DNA of 64,000 nucleotides from Actinomycetes bacterium. GTDB lineage: Bacteria > Actinomycetota > Acidimicrobiia > Acidimicrobiales > Ilumatobacteraceae. The notes beneath the pieces are model-generated. The model saw only the letters and a list, made by a program, of their open reading frames with translations. It did not search any database and was not told the DNA's origin. The DNA lies in contig JAIOPC010000014.1 of NCBI GenBank assembly GCA_021414085.1, positions 310,001 through 374,000 of the forward strand, in the 5' to 3' direction. Every line of letters starts with the position of its first letter. Position 1 is the first letter of the stretch. The position numbers and the translations under genes were made by a program. Below are positions 16,237 to 23,763 of the stretch, piece by piece.

Positions 16237-16472
16237 TCGTCGCGCAACTTGTCGAGCTCAGTGCTGTCGTAGGCGCCAGTCATTGCGCCTGCAAACTCCG
16301 CCAGCACGTCGTGTTCGCGCTCAAGGACCACGCGCCCCGGCCCATCGGCGTGAGCAACGACGCGTTCTCCTATCTCCAGGCCGGCGGCCCGCAGGGCATC
16401 CGCAGGAATAGTGATCTGGTTCTTGGAACTAATCCGAGTCGCTCCACGACGTCGATTCTTTACATCTGTCAT
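16227..16472 (-). CDS. vapB: AbrB/MazE-type antitoxin (VapB)
   Basis: 81 residues. The N-terminal swapped-hairpin DNA-binding fold (RISSKNQITIPADALRAAGLEIGERV) is the SpoVT/AbrB type. The acidic C-terminal tail (YDSTELDKLRDEW) would wrap the PIN toxin. It binds its own promoter and neutralises the downstream, overlapping VapC. An 8-base inverted repeat spans its start codon and is the likely operator. Confidence 0.85.
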   Translation of the reverse strand: MTDVKNRRRGATRISSKNQITIPADALRAAGLEIGERVVAHADGPGRVVLEREHDVLAEFAGAMTGAYDSTELDKLRDEWR

Positions 16473-16482
16473 GAATGTAAAG
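16458..16482 (-). promoter_or_regulatory. Inverted repeat spanning vapB start, likely operator
   Basis: CTTTACAT, a 9-base spacer, then ATGTAAAG: perfect 8-base arms, AT-rich in a GC-rich region. The vapB start codon (16472-16470) lies in the spacer. The position suits autoregulation by VapB or the VapBC complex. Confidence 0.6.
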
Positions 16483-16526
16483 GTAGCTGCCCGGCGGGGA
16501 TTTGTGCAACCAGTTTGAGAGGACCG

Positions 16527-17975
16527 CTAGCTGTCGAAACCAAGCCCGAAGCGGTCGAGGCTGCGTAGCCAAAGGTTGCGCTTGCCGGTCTTGTCTTCGT
16601 GGTTCAGCGAATACCGCGTCGCTTGGATGCCGATGAAGCGGAACGGTTCCGGTGGAAACGGCAGCGGCTTGCTCTTCACGAACTCGGTCTGTGTCGCGCG
16701 TGAGCGTTTGCCGTCGAGCATGTCGAGCATCACTTCCGCGCCGAAGCGCGTCGCCGCGACGCCGAGGCCGGTGTAGCCGACTGAGTACGCCACACGTCCT
16801 TGCATACCGCGACCCCAGAACACGCAGAAGCGACTGCACGTATCGATCACGCCGCCCCAGGTATGCGTGAACTTCAAGCCCTCAAGCTGCGGAAACGTGT
16901 CGAAGAAGTGCTTGCTGAGCTTCGCCCATGTCTCGGGTCGACTCTCCAGCTCCACATTCATCTTGCCGCGCCAGTAGTAGATGACGTCGTAGCCGCCCCA
17001 CAGAATGCGATTGTCGGCGGTGAGTCGGTAGTAGTGAAATTGGTTGCTGATATCGCTGAGGCCCTGGCGACCATTCCAACCAATCTCGGCGAGTTGCGCG
17101 TTGGTAAGCGGCTCGGTAACCAAGCAGTAGTCGTACACCGGCGCGATGAAGTGACTGACGCGCTTCAGCAAGGGCTTCGACGCACCCACTGCCATCGCCA
17201 CCTTGCCGGCGCGCACCCGACCGAGCGGTGTCGTCACCAGCACGCCAACGCCGTCCTTCTCGATAGACGTCGCCTTCGTGTCCTCGTAGATGCGTACGCC
17301 CAACGACATCGCTGCGCTCTTGAGGCCCCAGGCCAGCCGCGCCGGGTCAACGAGCGCCGCCCGATCCTTGCGAAACAATCCGCCGATGTAGGTAGGCGAG
17401 TTGACCTGCGCTTGCATTGCAGCCTGGTCGAGCCACTCGACCTTCTGCCCGAGCGCGCGCAGTTGCGTGTAGTCGTCGCGCAACTCGTCGACGTAGCTCG
17501 GGGCGTGGGCAGTGCTTGCGATATCGATGACACCCGTGCGCTCGTAGTCGCAATCGATGTTGTAGCGCTTGATCGCCGCTTCGATCTCGTTCAGGTTGTT
17601 GAGACCCAATTCCTCCAATAGCGGCAGCTCATTGGGGAAGCGTTCCTGGCCGTTGGCGACACCGTGCGTCAGGCTGCTCTCCATAAAGCCACCGTTGCGT
17701 CCACTGGCCGCCGAGCCAACTTCATGCGCCTCGATCAGCACCACGTCGCGACTTGGGTCGCGCTCTTTGGCGATGATCGCCGTCCACAATCCGTTGTATC
17801 CGCCGCCGATTACGCACAGGTCGCAGCTTTCGGTGCGTACCAGGGTCGGGTTGCTGTCGGGTTCGTCGGCGTCGTCGTACCAGTACGGGTAAGGGTCTGC
17901 GTCGGCAATCGCGTCGAGGTGGAACTCGTCGAACTCAGTTTCGTTGTCTCTATCGTCGTCAGCGTCGAGCGTCAT
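16527..17975 (-). CDS. FAD-dependent amine/amino-acid oxidoreductase (DAO family)
   Basis: 482 residues. After an acidic N-terminal extension of about 45 residues comes the dinucleotide-binding loop CVIGGGYNGLW (about residues 55-65), then IEAHEVGSAASGRNGGF, characteristic of DAO-type oxidases such as gamma-glutamylputrescine oxidase. The C-terminal YSVGYTGLGVAATRFGAEV segment is the FAD-binding GG-doublet region. It probably oxidises a secondary or primary amine. I chose the ATG at 17975, and GTG 17984 is possible. The 5' end overlaps the PIN-like gene by 17 bases, so the two are probably co-transcribed. Confidence 0.85.
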   Translation of the reverse strand: MTLDADDDRDNETEFDEFHLDAIADADPYPYWYDDADEPDSNPTLVRTESCDLCVIGGGYNGLWTAIIAKERDPSRDVVLIEAHEVGSAASGRNGGFMESSLTHGVANGQERFPNELPLLEELGLNNLNEIEAAIKRYNIDCDYERTGVIDIASTAHAPSYVDELRDDYTQLRALGQKVEWLDQAAMQAQVNSPTYIGGLFRKDRAALVDPARLAWGLKSAAMSLGVRIYEDTKATSIEKDGVGVLVTTPLGRVRAGKVAMAVGASKPLLKRVSHFIAPVYDYCLVTEPLTNAQLAEIGWNGRQGLSDISNQFHYYRLTADNRILWGGYDVIYYWRGKMNVELESRPETWAKLSKHFFDTFPQLEGLKFTHTWGGVIDTCSRFCVFWGRGMQGRVAYSVGYTGLGVAATRFGAEVMLDMLDGKRSRATQTEFVKSKPLPFPPEPFRFIGIQATRYSLNHEDKTGKRNLWLRSLDRFGLGFDS

Positions 17976-18366
17976 CCGTCTCACCTACAAGCTGCACATC
18001 GAGATCATCGTACGTTGTGAAGTACGGATCGAGCGTCAGCATGCGTGTCACTTTGTGGCGCTGGCACATCACCAGCGTGAGCGCGTGGTTGAAGGCGACA
18101 GCGTCGGTCATGCGATTAGCCGCCCGTCGGTGCTGACGCCCAACGTTCAACGAGTCGATTGCTGCCAGCGGACCGCGACGACGAAGCGTGTTCCACGCTC
18201 GGTACGGTCGCAAGTGGTCGCTGACAGCCACGAGCAGAAGCTGGTCGTCTTCAAACTCGTCCATCAGCGCGAGATACGCAGCGGCCACCGCTGTGTGGCG
18301 CTCGTTGTCTGGGTTGCACAGTGCATCGATCGCCGTGCGCTCGATCAGTATCTGGGGTGGGTTCAC
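17959..18366 (-). CDS. PIN-like domain protein without visible antitoxin
   Basis: 135 residues. IERTAIDALCNPDNERHTAV and LTLDPYFTTYDDLDV give a PIN-like pattern of spaced acidic residues, but the match is weaker than for VapC at 15823. The GTG start overlaps the stop of the PAP2 gene (GTGA), and no small antitoxin gene precedes it. It could be a nuclease with another role or a degenerate toxin. It is sandwiched in one operon between a membrane phosphatase and a flavin oxidoreductase. Confidence 0.6.
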   Translation of the reverse strand: MNPPQILIERTAIDALCNPDNERHTAVAAAYLALMDEFEDDQLLLVAVSDHLRPYRAWNTLRRRGPLAAIDSLNVGRQHRRAANRMTDAVAFNHALTLVMCQRHKVTRMLTLDPYFTTYDDLDVQLVGETDDARR

Positions 18367-19391
18367 GACAACGCCGCCCGCACTCGATCGGCGCGCAGTC
18401 CCCGCACTCGGCGCTCGTGCCAATTCCAGAACCAGAATGAGGCGCCGGTGACGGTCCAGCCAACCAGCCCGTCGACCACCCAATGTTCGCCCAGGTAGAC
18501 GAGCGACGTGAGCATCATCACAGGAAACAAGAGCACGAGAGCTTTCAGCCACCTCGGCTTGATCCACGGCAAGAAGAACGCGGGCACGATGAGAGCGAAC
18601 GACGCGTGTAGTGATGGCATGGCGGCTACGGCGTTGCCATTACTGAGTTGGATTTGATAATCGTTGGTGAAGCCGTGGAACCCGAGATGGTAGAAACCCC
18701 GCCACGCGTTGCGGCTGAGCGGCTCGAAGAGTTGATACGGGTACTTGTGACTGCCGGCCATCCACGGCGGAATAGTGGGGAACGTCACGAACATCAGGCA
18801 CCCGACAGCGAGCAGGGTCGCGAATCGCTTCATGAAGCGTGCCCACTGCCGATGGCTTGTCGCCCACAACACACCCATCACGATGATGGGCACTACGAAG
18901 TGGGTCATGTAAGTCACCGACGCGGCCACGTCGTACCACCGAACTGTGGGTTCCCAGAAATGGCTTTGCAGTACAACGTTCGGGTCGTTGCCAAAGAACA
19001 GCGCACGATCGATGTTGCGCACGGATTCCACCTGCAACGGGAAGTCGAGGTGGAACCAACCGAACACATCGATGCCCGCGTCGGCAGTGCCGCGGGTCTT
19101 CTCATACGTCAGCCACATCAGGCAGTACGCGATGCAGTCGAGCAACAACACGCCCCACGTGCGCCAGCTCTTGCCGACGAACGCGCACACGAGAAAGATG
19201 CCAACGCTGATCGCCACCGAGATGCGGTCGATCGGCAGGCCCTTGACCCGCAGCCACCACAGGTAGGCCGCGAGATAGCTGAACATCAAAACCAGGCGAA
19301 CAGCACGCAACCGTTCGGTGGGCACAACGTCGCGTAACGAGAACGAAACTGACTCGGGCACGAAAACAGGTGCCTCAGCGGTCGTTGTCAC
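18363..19391 (-). CDS. PAP2-superfamily integral membrane phosphatase/transferase
   Basis: 342 residues with about six membrane helices. The PAP2 catalytic motifs are AAMPSLHASFAL (His at about residue 250) and YLGEHWVVDGLVG, as in Aur1/inositol-phosphorylceramide-synthase-like PAP2_3 proteins. The KxxxxxxRP first motif is not obvious. These enzymes move or remove phosphate on lipid or isoprenoid substrates at the membrane. The start is GTG 19391, with TAACGT 8 bases upstream. It is the first gene of a three-gene overlapping operon. Confidence 0.85.
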   Translation of the reverse strand: MTTTAEAPVFVPESVSFSLRDVVPTERLRAVRLVLMFSYLAAYLWWLRVKGLPIDRISVAISVGIFLVCAFVGKSWRTWGVLLLDCIAYCLMWLTYEKTRGTADAGIDVFGWFHLDFPLQVESVRNIDRALFFGNDPNVVLQSHFWEPTVRWYDVAASVTYMTHFVVPIIVMGVLWATSHRQWARFMKRFATLLAVGCLMFVTFPTIPPWMAGSHKYPYQLFEPLSRNAWRGFYHLGFHGFTNDYQIQLSNGNAVAAMPSLHASFALIVPAFFLPWIKPRWLKALVLLFPVMMLTSLVYLGEHWVVDGLVGWTVTGASFWFWNWHERRVRGLRADRVRAALS

Positions 19392-19399
19392 GGACTGAG

Positions 19400-19405
19400 A
19401 CGTTA
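19400..19405 (-). promoter_or_regulatory. -10 element, PAP2 operon
   Basis: TAACGT on the minus strand, 8 bases before GTG 19391. Confidence 0.45.
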
Positions 19406-19460
19406 CCGAATGTTCACCTGCGGTTCATTGCGGGGTGGACCGGTAGGAGAGACTGGTGGC

Positions 19461-19862
19461 ATGGGCCGTAAGAGGATTTCACAGGGCAGCACGTTTGAAA
19501 CTGACATCGGGTACTCGCGGGCCGTTGTCGACGGGCGATGGGTGTTCGTTGCCGGAACGACCGGCTACGACTACTCAACGATGACAATCAGCGGGGACGT
19601 CGTCGCCCAATGCCGACAAGCGCTTGCCAACGTCGACGATGCCTTACGTCGCGCCGGATCGTGTGCCGACGACGTCGTACGTGTGCATTACCTGCTCACC
19701 GATCGCGACAACTTCGAACCCTGCTGGCCCTTGCTACGCGAGTACTTCGCGGTTGCACTTCCGGCGGCAACGATGACCGTGGTCGGCCTGGCCACGCCGG
19801 AAATGAAGATCGAGATCGAGGTCACAGCTCGTAAGCCGAGAGGCAAACGCAAGAAGCGGTAG
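19461..19862 (+). CDS. RidA/YjgF-family protein lacking the catalytic Arg
   Basis: 133 residues of the YjgF/YER057c/UK114 fold: VFVAGTTGYD, VVAQCRQALANVDDALRRAG, VVRVHYLLTDRDNF and KIEIEVTA. In deaminase-type RidA an Arg in the VARLP segment holds the imine/enamine substrate. Here the aligned segment is VVGLA, so the Arg is Gly. It therefore probably belongs to a non-deaminating Rid subgroup. It has a basic tail (RKPRGKRKKR). AGGAGA lies about 11 bases before ATG 19461. Confidence 0.8.
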   Translation: MGRKRISQGSTFETDIGYSRAVVDGRWVFVAGTTGYDYSTMTISGDVVAQCRQALANVDDALRRAGSCADDVVRVHYLLTDRDNFEPCWPLLREYFAVALPAATMTVVGLATPEMKIEIEVTARKPRGKRKKR

Positions 19863-19876
19863 CTGCTCGCCGGTAG

Positions 19877-20713
19877 CTAACCGAGCGGCCGATGGTGGTG
19901 CGGCATCCTGCGCGGCAACGTGATCGCAAAGACGATGGCGAAGACTCCTGCCGCGACCAGACCGATCGTGGCGCCTGGCGCCGAGTCGAGGTGGTAGCTC
20001 AGCATCAACCCGCCGACGCCTTCCGCTACACCGAGCGCGATGCCAATCAGCGTCATCTGGCGCAGTGTGCGCGCTAACAGCCGCGCACTGGCCGACGGTG
20101 TGACCAACATCGTCACTGCCATGATCGTGCCAACAGCGCGCAAGCTGATGACGACAACCACGGCAAGTAGCAGCACCAGGATCGCCTGCACCAGCTCGAC
20201 GCGTACGCCCACCTGCTCGGCCTGCACGTGATCGAATGTCGCGAGACGCAACTCGTTGAACAGCACCAACACCACTAGAACCGCTGCACCACCGAGTGCG
20301 AGGTTCAACCAGATGTCGCCCCACGTCACCGTCAGCACGCGACCGAACAGGAAGTGCGTCAGTTCCACACCGGTATCGAGTCGCGAGATCACGACAACGC
20401 CGATTGCGAAGAAGGCAGTACCCAACACAGTGATCACGGTTTCTTGCCCGAGGCGTCGGTTGGTCGAAAACCACAGCAGCAGGATTGCGATCAACAAACC
20501 GGCACCCATCGCGCCGAACAGCACATTGACCCCCGCCGAGTACGCAAGGCCGACTCCGGCCAGCGTGCCGTGCGACATCGCGTCGCCAAGGTTCGCCATG
20601 CGGCGCAACACGACCCACGTGCCGACAACTGGCGCAACGACACCAATAATGATCGCAGCGAGAAACGCGCGCTGCATGAACTCGGCTTGAAATGGATCAG
20701 TGAGGTAATGCAC
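19877..20713 (-). CDS. znuB: Zinc/manganese ABC transporter permease (ZnuB-like)
   Basis: 278 residues with about eight membrane helices in the ABC-3 permease pattern (VVGTWVVLRRMANLGDAMSHGTLAGVGLAY near the start; HVQAEQVGV coupling region in the middle). It forms the channel for Zn2+ (or Mn2+) import with the ATPase and binding protein upstream. I took the GTG at 20713, and a TTG at 20725 is also in frame. It overlaps the ATPase gene by 17 bases. It ends HHHRPLG, a His-rich tail seen in some zinc permeases. Confidence 0.85.
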   Translation of the reverse strand: MHYLTDPFQAEFMQRAFLAAIIIGVVAPVVGTWVVLRRMANLGDAMSHGTLAGVGLAYSAGVNVLFGAMGAGLLIAILLLWFSTNRRLGQETVITVLGTAFFAIGVVVISRLDTGVELTHFLFGRVLTVTWGDIWLNLALGGAAVLVVLVLFNELRLATFDHVQAEQVGVRVELVQAILVLLLAVVVVISLRAVGTIMAVTMLVTPSASARLLARTLRQMTLIGIALGVAEGVGGLMLSYHLDSAPGATIGLVAAGVFAIVFAITLPRRMPHHHRPLG

Positions 20714-21425
20714 GGAGGCTTCCAAATGTCGTGTCGAGGACTTCCGCGCTCAGCACCTGTTGCGGCGTACCGTCGCTGCGCAGCGTTCCGTTGACGGCCA
20801 GCAATCGGTTAAAGCGGCGGCGTGCGAGCGCGAGATCGTGCGTCGCGACGAGCAGCGTGGTGCCTTCACCGGCGAGCGTGGCGAACACTTCAAACAGCTC
20901 TGCAGTCGTTGGTTCATCGACGCCGCTCAGCGATTCGTCGAGCAACACCACCGACGCCTGCTGCGCCAACGCCCGCGCGAGGTACGCGCGTTGCAACTGG
21001 CCACCGGACAACTCGGCGAGCGATCGCGAGTGAGCGCCCTCCAGTAGCACCTTGGCCAACGCGTCGTGCGCAGCATCGCGATCGCGCTGAGTTGGCCGCT
21101 GCCACCATGTGTGGAAGCGCCGGCGACCGGCTAGCACCAGCTCGCCGACAGTGATCGGAAAGTTGAGATCGCTGTCGTTGCGCTGCGGTATGTAGGCCAA
21201 GTCCATGCGGTCAGTGCGGTCGTGGCAGTGCACACCATTGACTTCGACGACTCCGCTGTGGTTCACCAAGCCGCAGATCGCCTTGAACATCGTGCTCTTG
21301 CCCGCGCCATTGGGGCCGATCACACCGACCAACTCGCCGCGCTCCACGGCGAACGAAACGTCGCGCAGCGCGTCGGTGTCGCCGTAGCGCACGCCGAGGT
21401 GCTCGACCGACAGCACCGGACTCAC
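20697..21425 (-). CDS. znuC: Zinc/manganese ABC transporter ATPase (ZnuC-like)
   Basis: 242 residues. Walker A is GPNGAGKST, the Q-loop is YIPQRND, the signature is LSGGQLQRAYLARAL, Walker B is VVLLDESLSGVD, and the H-loop is VATHD. The Walker B aspartate is followed by Glu-Ser rather than the common Glu-Pro, which occurs in this subfamily. It powers import through the overlapping permease. The GTG start overlaps the stop of the binding-protein gene (GTGA). Confidence 0.9.
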   Translation of the reverse strand: MSPVLSVEHLGVRYGDTDALRDVSFAVERGELVGVIGPNGAGKSTMFKAICGLVNHSGVVEVNGVHCHDRTDRMDLAYIPQRNDSDLNFPITVGELVLAGRRRFHTWWQRPTQRDRDAAHDALAKVLLEGAHSRSLAELSGGQLQRAYLARALAQQASVVLLDESLSGVDEPTTAELFEVFATLAGEGTTLLVATHDLALARRRFNRLLAVNGTLRSDGTPQQVLSAEVLDTTFGSLRALPH

Positions 21426-22312
21426 GTGCAGCCCATTGCGGCGCGCAGTGCTTGCAGGTTGGCGCGCATGATTGATGAGTACGACTCGCCAGCGTCGAGT
21501 TGGTTCTGCGTAAGGGTCTCGGCCGTGCCAAGTGATGACGTTTCCGCACCGATCTCGTCGGCGACGGTTCGGGCCAGATCGGGCGGCAGATTCTCCTCGA
21601 AGAAGACGGTGGTGACTCCATTGGCGGTGGCTAGCTCTGCAATCTTCTCCAGCGATTGTGCGGAGGGCTCGTCGCCTGGCGAAATGCCAGCAATGGCAAG
21701 TTGCGTCAGCCCATACGCCTTCGCGAGATATGCAAACGCTTCGTGCGTCGTGATCAACACGGGCACCGCGCAATTGGTCAGCCCGCGGGTGAACTCGGCA
21801 TCGAGGGCAACGATCTTCGCCGCGTAAGTCGCTTCGTTGGTGTCGAACGTCGACGATTGCGCCGGAAGTTCTTCACTCAAGGTACTCGCCACGACGTGTG
21901 CGAGCAGTTGCATGTTGTTCGGATTGAGCCAGACGTGCGGGTCGACTCCTTCGTCGTTGGTCAACAGCGACACGTAGTTGATGAGGTCGACGCGCCGCAC
22001 AGAGCTGGGCAAGGAGTCGATTGCCTTTTCGAGGTTGGGCTGGAAGCCGCTGCCGAGAAAGAACACAATGTCGGCCGTCTCGAGGCGGGTGAACTGCTTT
22101 GCCGTCGGCTCGTATTCATGTGCCTCTGTTCCGGGCGGAACAAGGGTGATGACTTCGATGCTGTCGTCGCCGACGCTGCGAACAATTTCCTCGATGGGGT
22201 AGAAGGCGACTGCGACTGTGAGCGAGTCGTTCCCGTTTGATGCCGAGTCGGTGCATCCGCTGATTGGAACTGCCAATGCGCAGGTGGCAACAGCGAGCGA
22301 AAACGGCTTCAC
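21422..22312 (-). CDS. znuA: Zinc ABC transporter substrate-binding lipoprotein (ZnuA-like)
   Basis: 296 residues. A lipoprotein signal (KPFSLAVATCALAVPISGC) leads to a cluster A-I binding protein. Metal-ligand positions are the His in GTEAHEYEP, the His in VDPHVWLNP, the His in THEAFAYL and an acidic residue near FFEENLPP. The family takes up Zn2+ or Mn2+. The neighbouring Zur regulator and candidate operator favour zinc. The start is GTG 22312, with TAACGT 7 bases upstream. Confidence 0.85.
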   Translation of the reverse strand: MKPFSLAVATCALAVPISGCTDSASNGNDSLTVAVAFYPIEEIVRSVGDDSIEVITLVPPGTEAHEYEPTAKQFTRLETADIVFFLGSGFQPNLEKAIDSLPSSVRRVDLINYVSLLTNDEGVDPHVWLNPNNMQLLAHVVASTLSEELPAQSSTFDTNEATYAAKIVALDAEFTRGLTNCAVPVLITTHEAFAYLAKAYGLTQLAIAGISPGDEPSAQSLEKIAELATANGVTTVFFEENLPPDLARTVADEIGAETSSLGTAETLTQNQLDAGESYSSIMRANLQALRAAMGCT

Positions 22313-22319
22313 GCAAACG

Positions 22320-22325
22320 ACGTTA
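22320..22325 (-). promoter_or_regulatory. -10 element, znuACB operon
   Basis: TAACGT on the minus strand, 7 bases before GTG 22312. The candidate Zur box starts 3 bases further upstream, so a bound repressor would cover the promoter. Confidence 0.5.
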
Positions 22326-22327
22326 CC

Positions 22328-22347
22328 TGAAATGAGAAGCATTATCA
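22328..22347. promoter_or_regulatory. Candidate Zur operator between znuA and zur
   Basis: TGAAATGAGAAGCATTATCA, an AT-rich imperfect inverted repeat (TGA-AATG against CATTaTCA) in the 70-base gap between divergent znuA and zur. The outer TGA...TCA and inner AATG/CATT elements resemble Fur/Zur boxes. One half-site has an extra base, so symmetry is imperfect. Confidence 0.55.
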
Positions 22348-22369
22348 CTAGGGCGAGAACGATTCCCGC

Positions 22370-22375
22370 TACGCT
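22370..22375 (+). promoter_or_regulatory. -10 element, zur
   Basis: TACGCT, 7 bases before GTG 22383. It supports this start for zur. Confidence 0.45.
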
Positions 22376-22382
22376 TGCAGGT

Positions 22383-22847
22383 GTGGCGGCGAGGCAAAGA
22401 CCAGCGTTGTCGGCGGCGACCAGCGCCGCGGCAGTGCAGGCATTGGCGCCCCTCGAACTGCGCCTTACCGGTAACCGTCGTTCGGTGCTCGCCGTCCTCG
22501 AGCAGTCGTCACGCCCGCTGACGGTGGAGGAAGTCGTGTCGGGGTCGGGCGTACCCACCTCCACCGCCTACCGAAATCTTGCCGAGCTGGTGGAAGCCGG
22601 CGTCGTCGTTCGGGTCAGTGGGGTCGGTGGCGGCGATCGCCACGAACTGGCCGAACAGTTCTCACAGCATCACCACCATCACCTGGTGTGCACCGACTGT
22701 GGAATGGTCACGGACTTCGATCCCAGCCCGCAGCTAGAGAAGTTGATTGATCGCGAAGTCGACGCGCTACTTGCCACCAGCGGATTCGAGATCACTCACC
22801 ACGTGTTCGACGTTCGCGGCCGCTGTCGCGACTGTGTCGCCGGCTGA
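22383..22847 (+). CDS. zur: Fur-family regulator, probably zinc-responsive Zur
   Basis: 154 residues from GTG 22383. The winged-helix DNA-binding part (about 28-78) includes LTVEEVVSGSGVPTSTAYRNLAEL. The regulatory metal site has a His run (residues 96-100) and the structural zinc pairs CTDC (103/106) and CRDC (148/151). Adjacency to divergent znuACB makes Zur the best call over Fur. It would repress zinc uptake when Zn2+ is plentiful. Its last 81 bases are antisense to the end of the iron permease gene. Confidence 0.85.
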   Translation: MAARQRPALSAATSAAAVQALAPLELRLTGNRRSVLAVLEQSSRPLTVEEVVSGSGVPTSTAYRNLAELVEAGVVVRVSGVGGGDRHELAEQFSQHHHHHLVCTDCGMVTDFDPSPQLEKLIDREVDALLATSGFEITHHVFDVRGRCRDCVAG

Positions 22848-23642
22848 CGACTCCGGGCGCAGGAACACCCAGAGCACAGGAATTGCGTACGCGAAGTAGG
22901 TGAAGACTCGGATTCGTTCTGGCGTGGGCGACCACCCGAACATCCCCTTCAGGAAGTCGTGCACGTTCCCCGCGGCCAGTGAGCCCGACGTGATGGTCCA
23001 CATCGGCTCGATCAACCATCCCGATTCGAATTCGAGCAGCTCGCGAAACTCGTGCACGGCCTTGCCCGCAAGGCCTGCGGCGAACAAGATCAGCAGCAGG
23101 CCGGTGTAGCGGAAGAACGAGCGCAGATCGATCCGCGATCCGCCGACGTAGATCAACAGGCCGATCACTGCGCTGACGACCAGCCCAAGCGCGCCGCCGA
23201 TCACGACCTCAGCACCCGACGAGCTACCGGTTTCCGCGCCCAACAGGAAGAGCACCGTCTCTAAACCCTCACGCGCTACCGCGATGAACGCGACGCCGGC
23301 GAGAGCGCCGCCTGTAACGGCAAGGTCGACCTTGCCGCGAAGGTGCCCGCCAAGCGTGCGCGCGTTCTTGCGCATCCACAAGATCATGTACGTCAAGACG
23401 ATGGCTGCGCTCAGCGCCAGCCCGCCTTCCACCGCTTGCTCGCCTTTGCCGTGCAGGCCGTTGGTCGCGAAGTGCACGATCACGCCGACGACAATGGAAG
23501 CCAGGGTCGCCGAACCTGCACCCAGCCACACCGAGCGAATTTGCTCGCGACGACCGGCCTTGACGATGTAGCCGACGAGAATTGCGAGCACGATCGCGAT
23601 CTCGAGTCCCTCGCGCAACGTGATGATGAATGATGCTCCCAT
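22767..23642 (-). CDS. FTR1-family high-affinity iron permease (EfeU-like)
   Basis: 291 residues with about seven membrane helices. Two REGLE motifs, one near the N-terminus (TLREGLEIAIV) and one around residue 124 (AREGLETVLF), are the iron-binding signatures of FTR1/EfeU permeases. EfeO and EfeB partners are not present in the window. The ATG at 23642 is supported by TAACAT 6 bases upstream inside a dyad. The 3' end overlaps zur on the other strand by 81 bases. Confidence 0.9.
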   Translation of the reverse strand: MGASFIITLREGLEIAIVLAILVGYIVKAGRREQIRSVWLGAGSATLASIVVGVIVHFATNGLHGKGEQAVEGGLALSAAIVLTYMILWMRKNARTLGGHLRGKVDLAVTGGALAGVAFIAVAREGLETVLFLLGAETGSSSGAEVVIGGALGLVVSAVIGLLIYVGGSRIDLRSFFRYTGLLLILFAAGLAGKAVHEFRELLEFESGWLIEPMWTITSGSLAAGNVHDFLKGMFGWSPTPERIRVFTYFAYAIPVLWVFLRPESSAGDTVATAAANVEHVVSDLESAGGK

Positions 23643-23648
23643 GGGGCG

Positions 23649-23668
23649 ATGTTAGGCATGCTGAACAT
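23649..23668 (-). promoter_or_regulatory. Iron-permease promoter with dyad operator
   Basis: A 20-base inverted repeat (ATGTT...AACAT around a central GCATGC; 16 of 20 positions symmetric) contains the -10 hexamer TAACAT (minus strand, 23654-23649), 6 bases before the ATG. The partial TTAGG recalls DtxR/IdeR iron boxes. The identity of the regulator is inferred only. Confidence 0.5.
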
Positions 23669-23749
23669 CGAGTGTCAACTTCGCTCGGGTCGTTCCAAGC
23701 CCGCAATACGTTAAGTAAAGGGAGCAGATCCGGTCGCGGGGCCGAACCA

Positions 23750-23755
23750 TAGAGT
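23750..23755 (+). promoter_or_regulatory. -10 element, purine operon
   Basis: TAGAGT, 8 bases before the purL ATG at 23764. No Shine-Dalgarno or riboswitch-like leader fits in the gap. Confidence 0.5.
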
Positions 23756-23763
23756 CCGGCTTA

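Noticed and set aside
23643-23763. Purine riboswitch upstream of purL
   Set aside because: The 121-base gap also holds the divergent permease promoter, and the TAGAGT element leaves only 8 bases before the start. No space remains for an aptamer.
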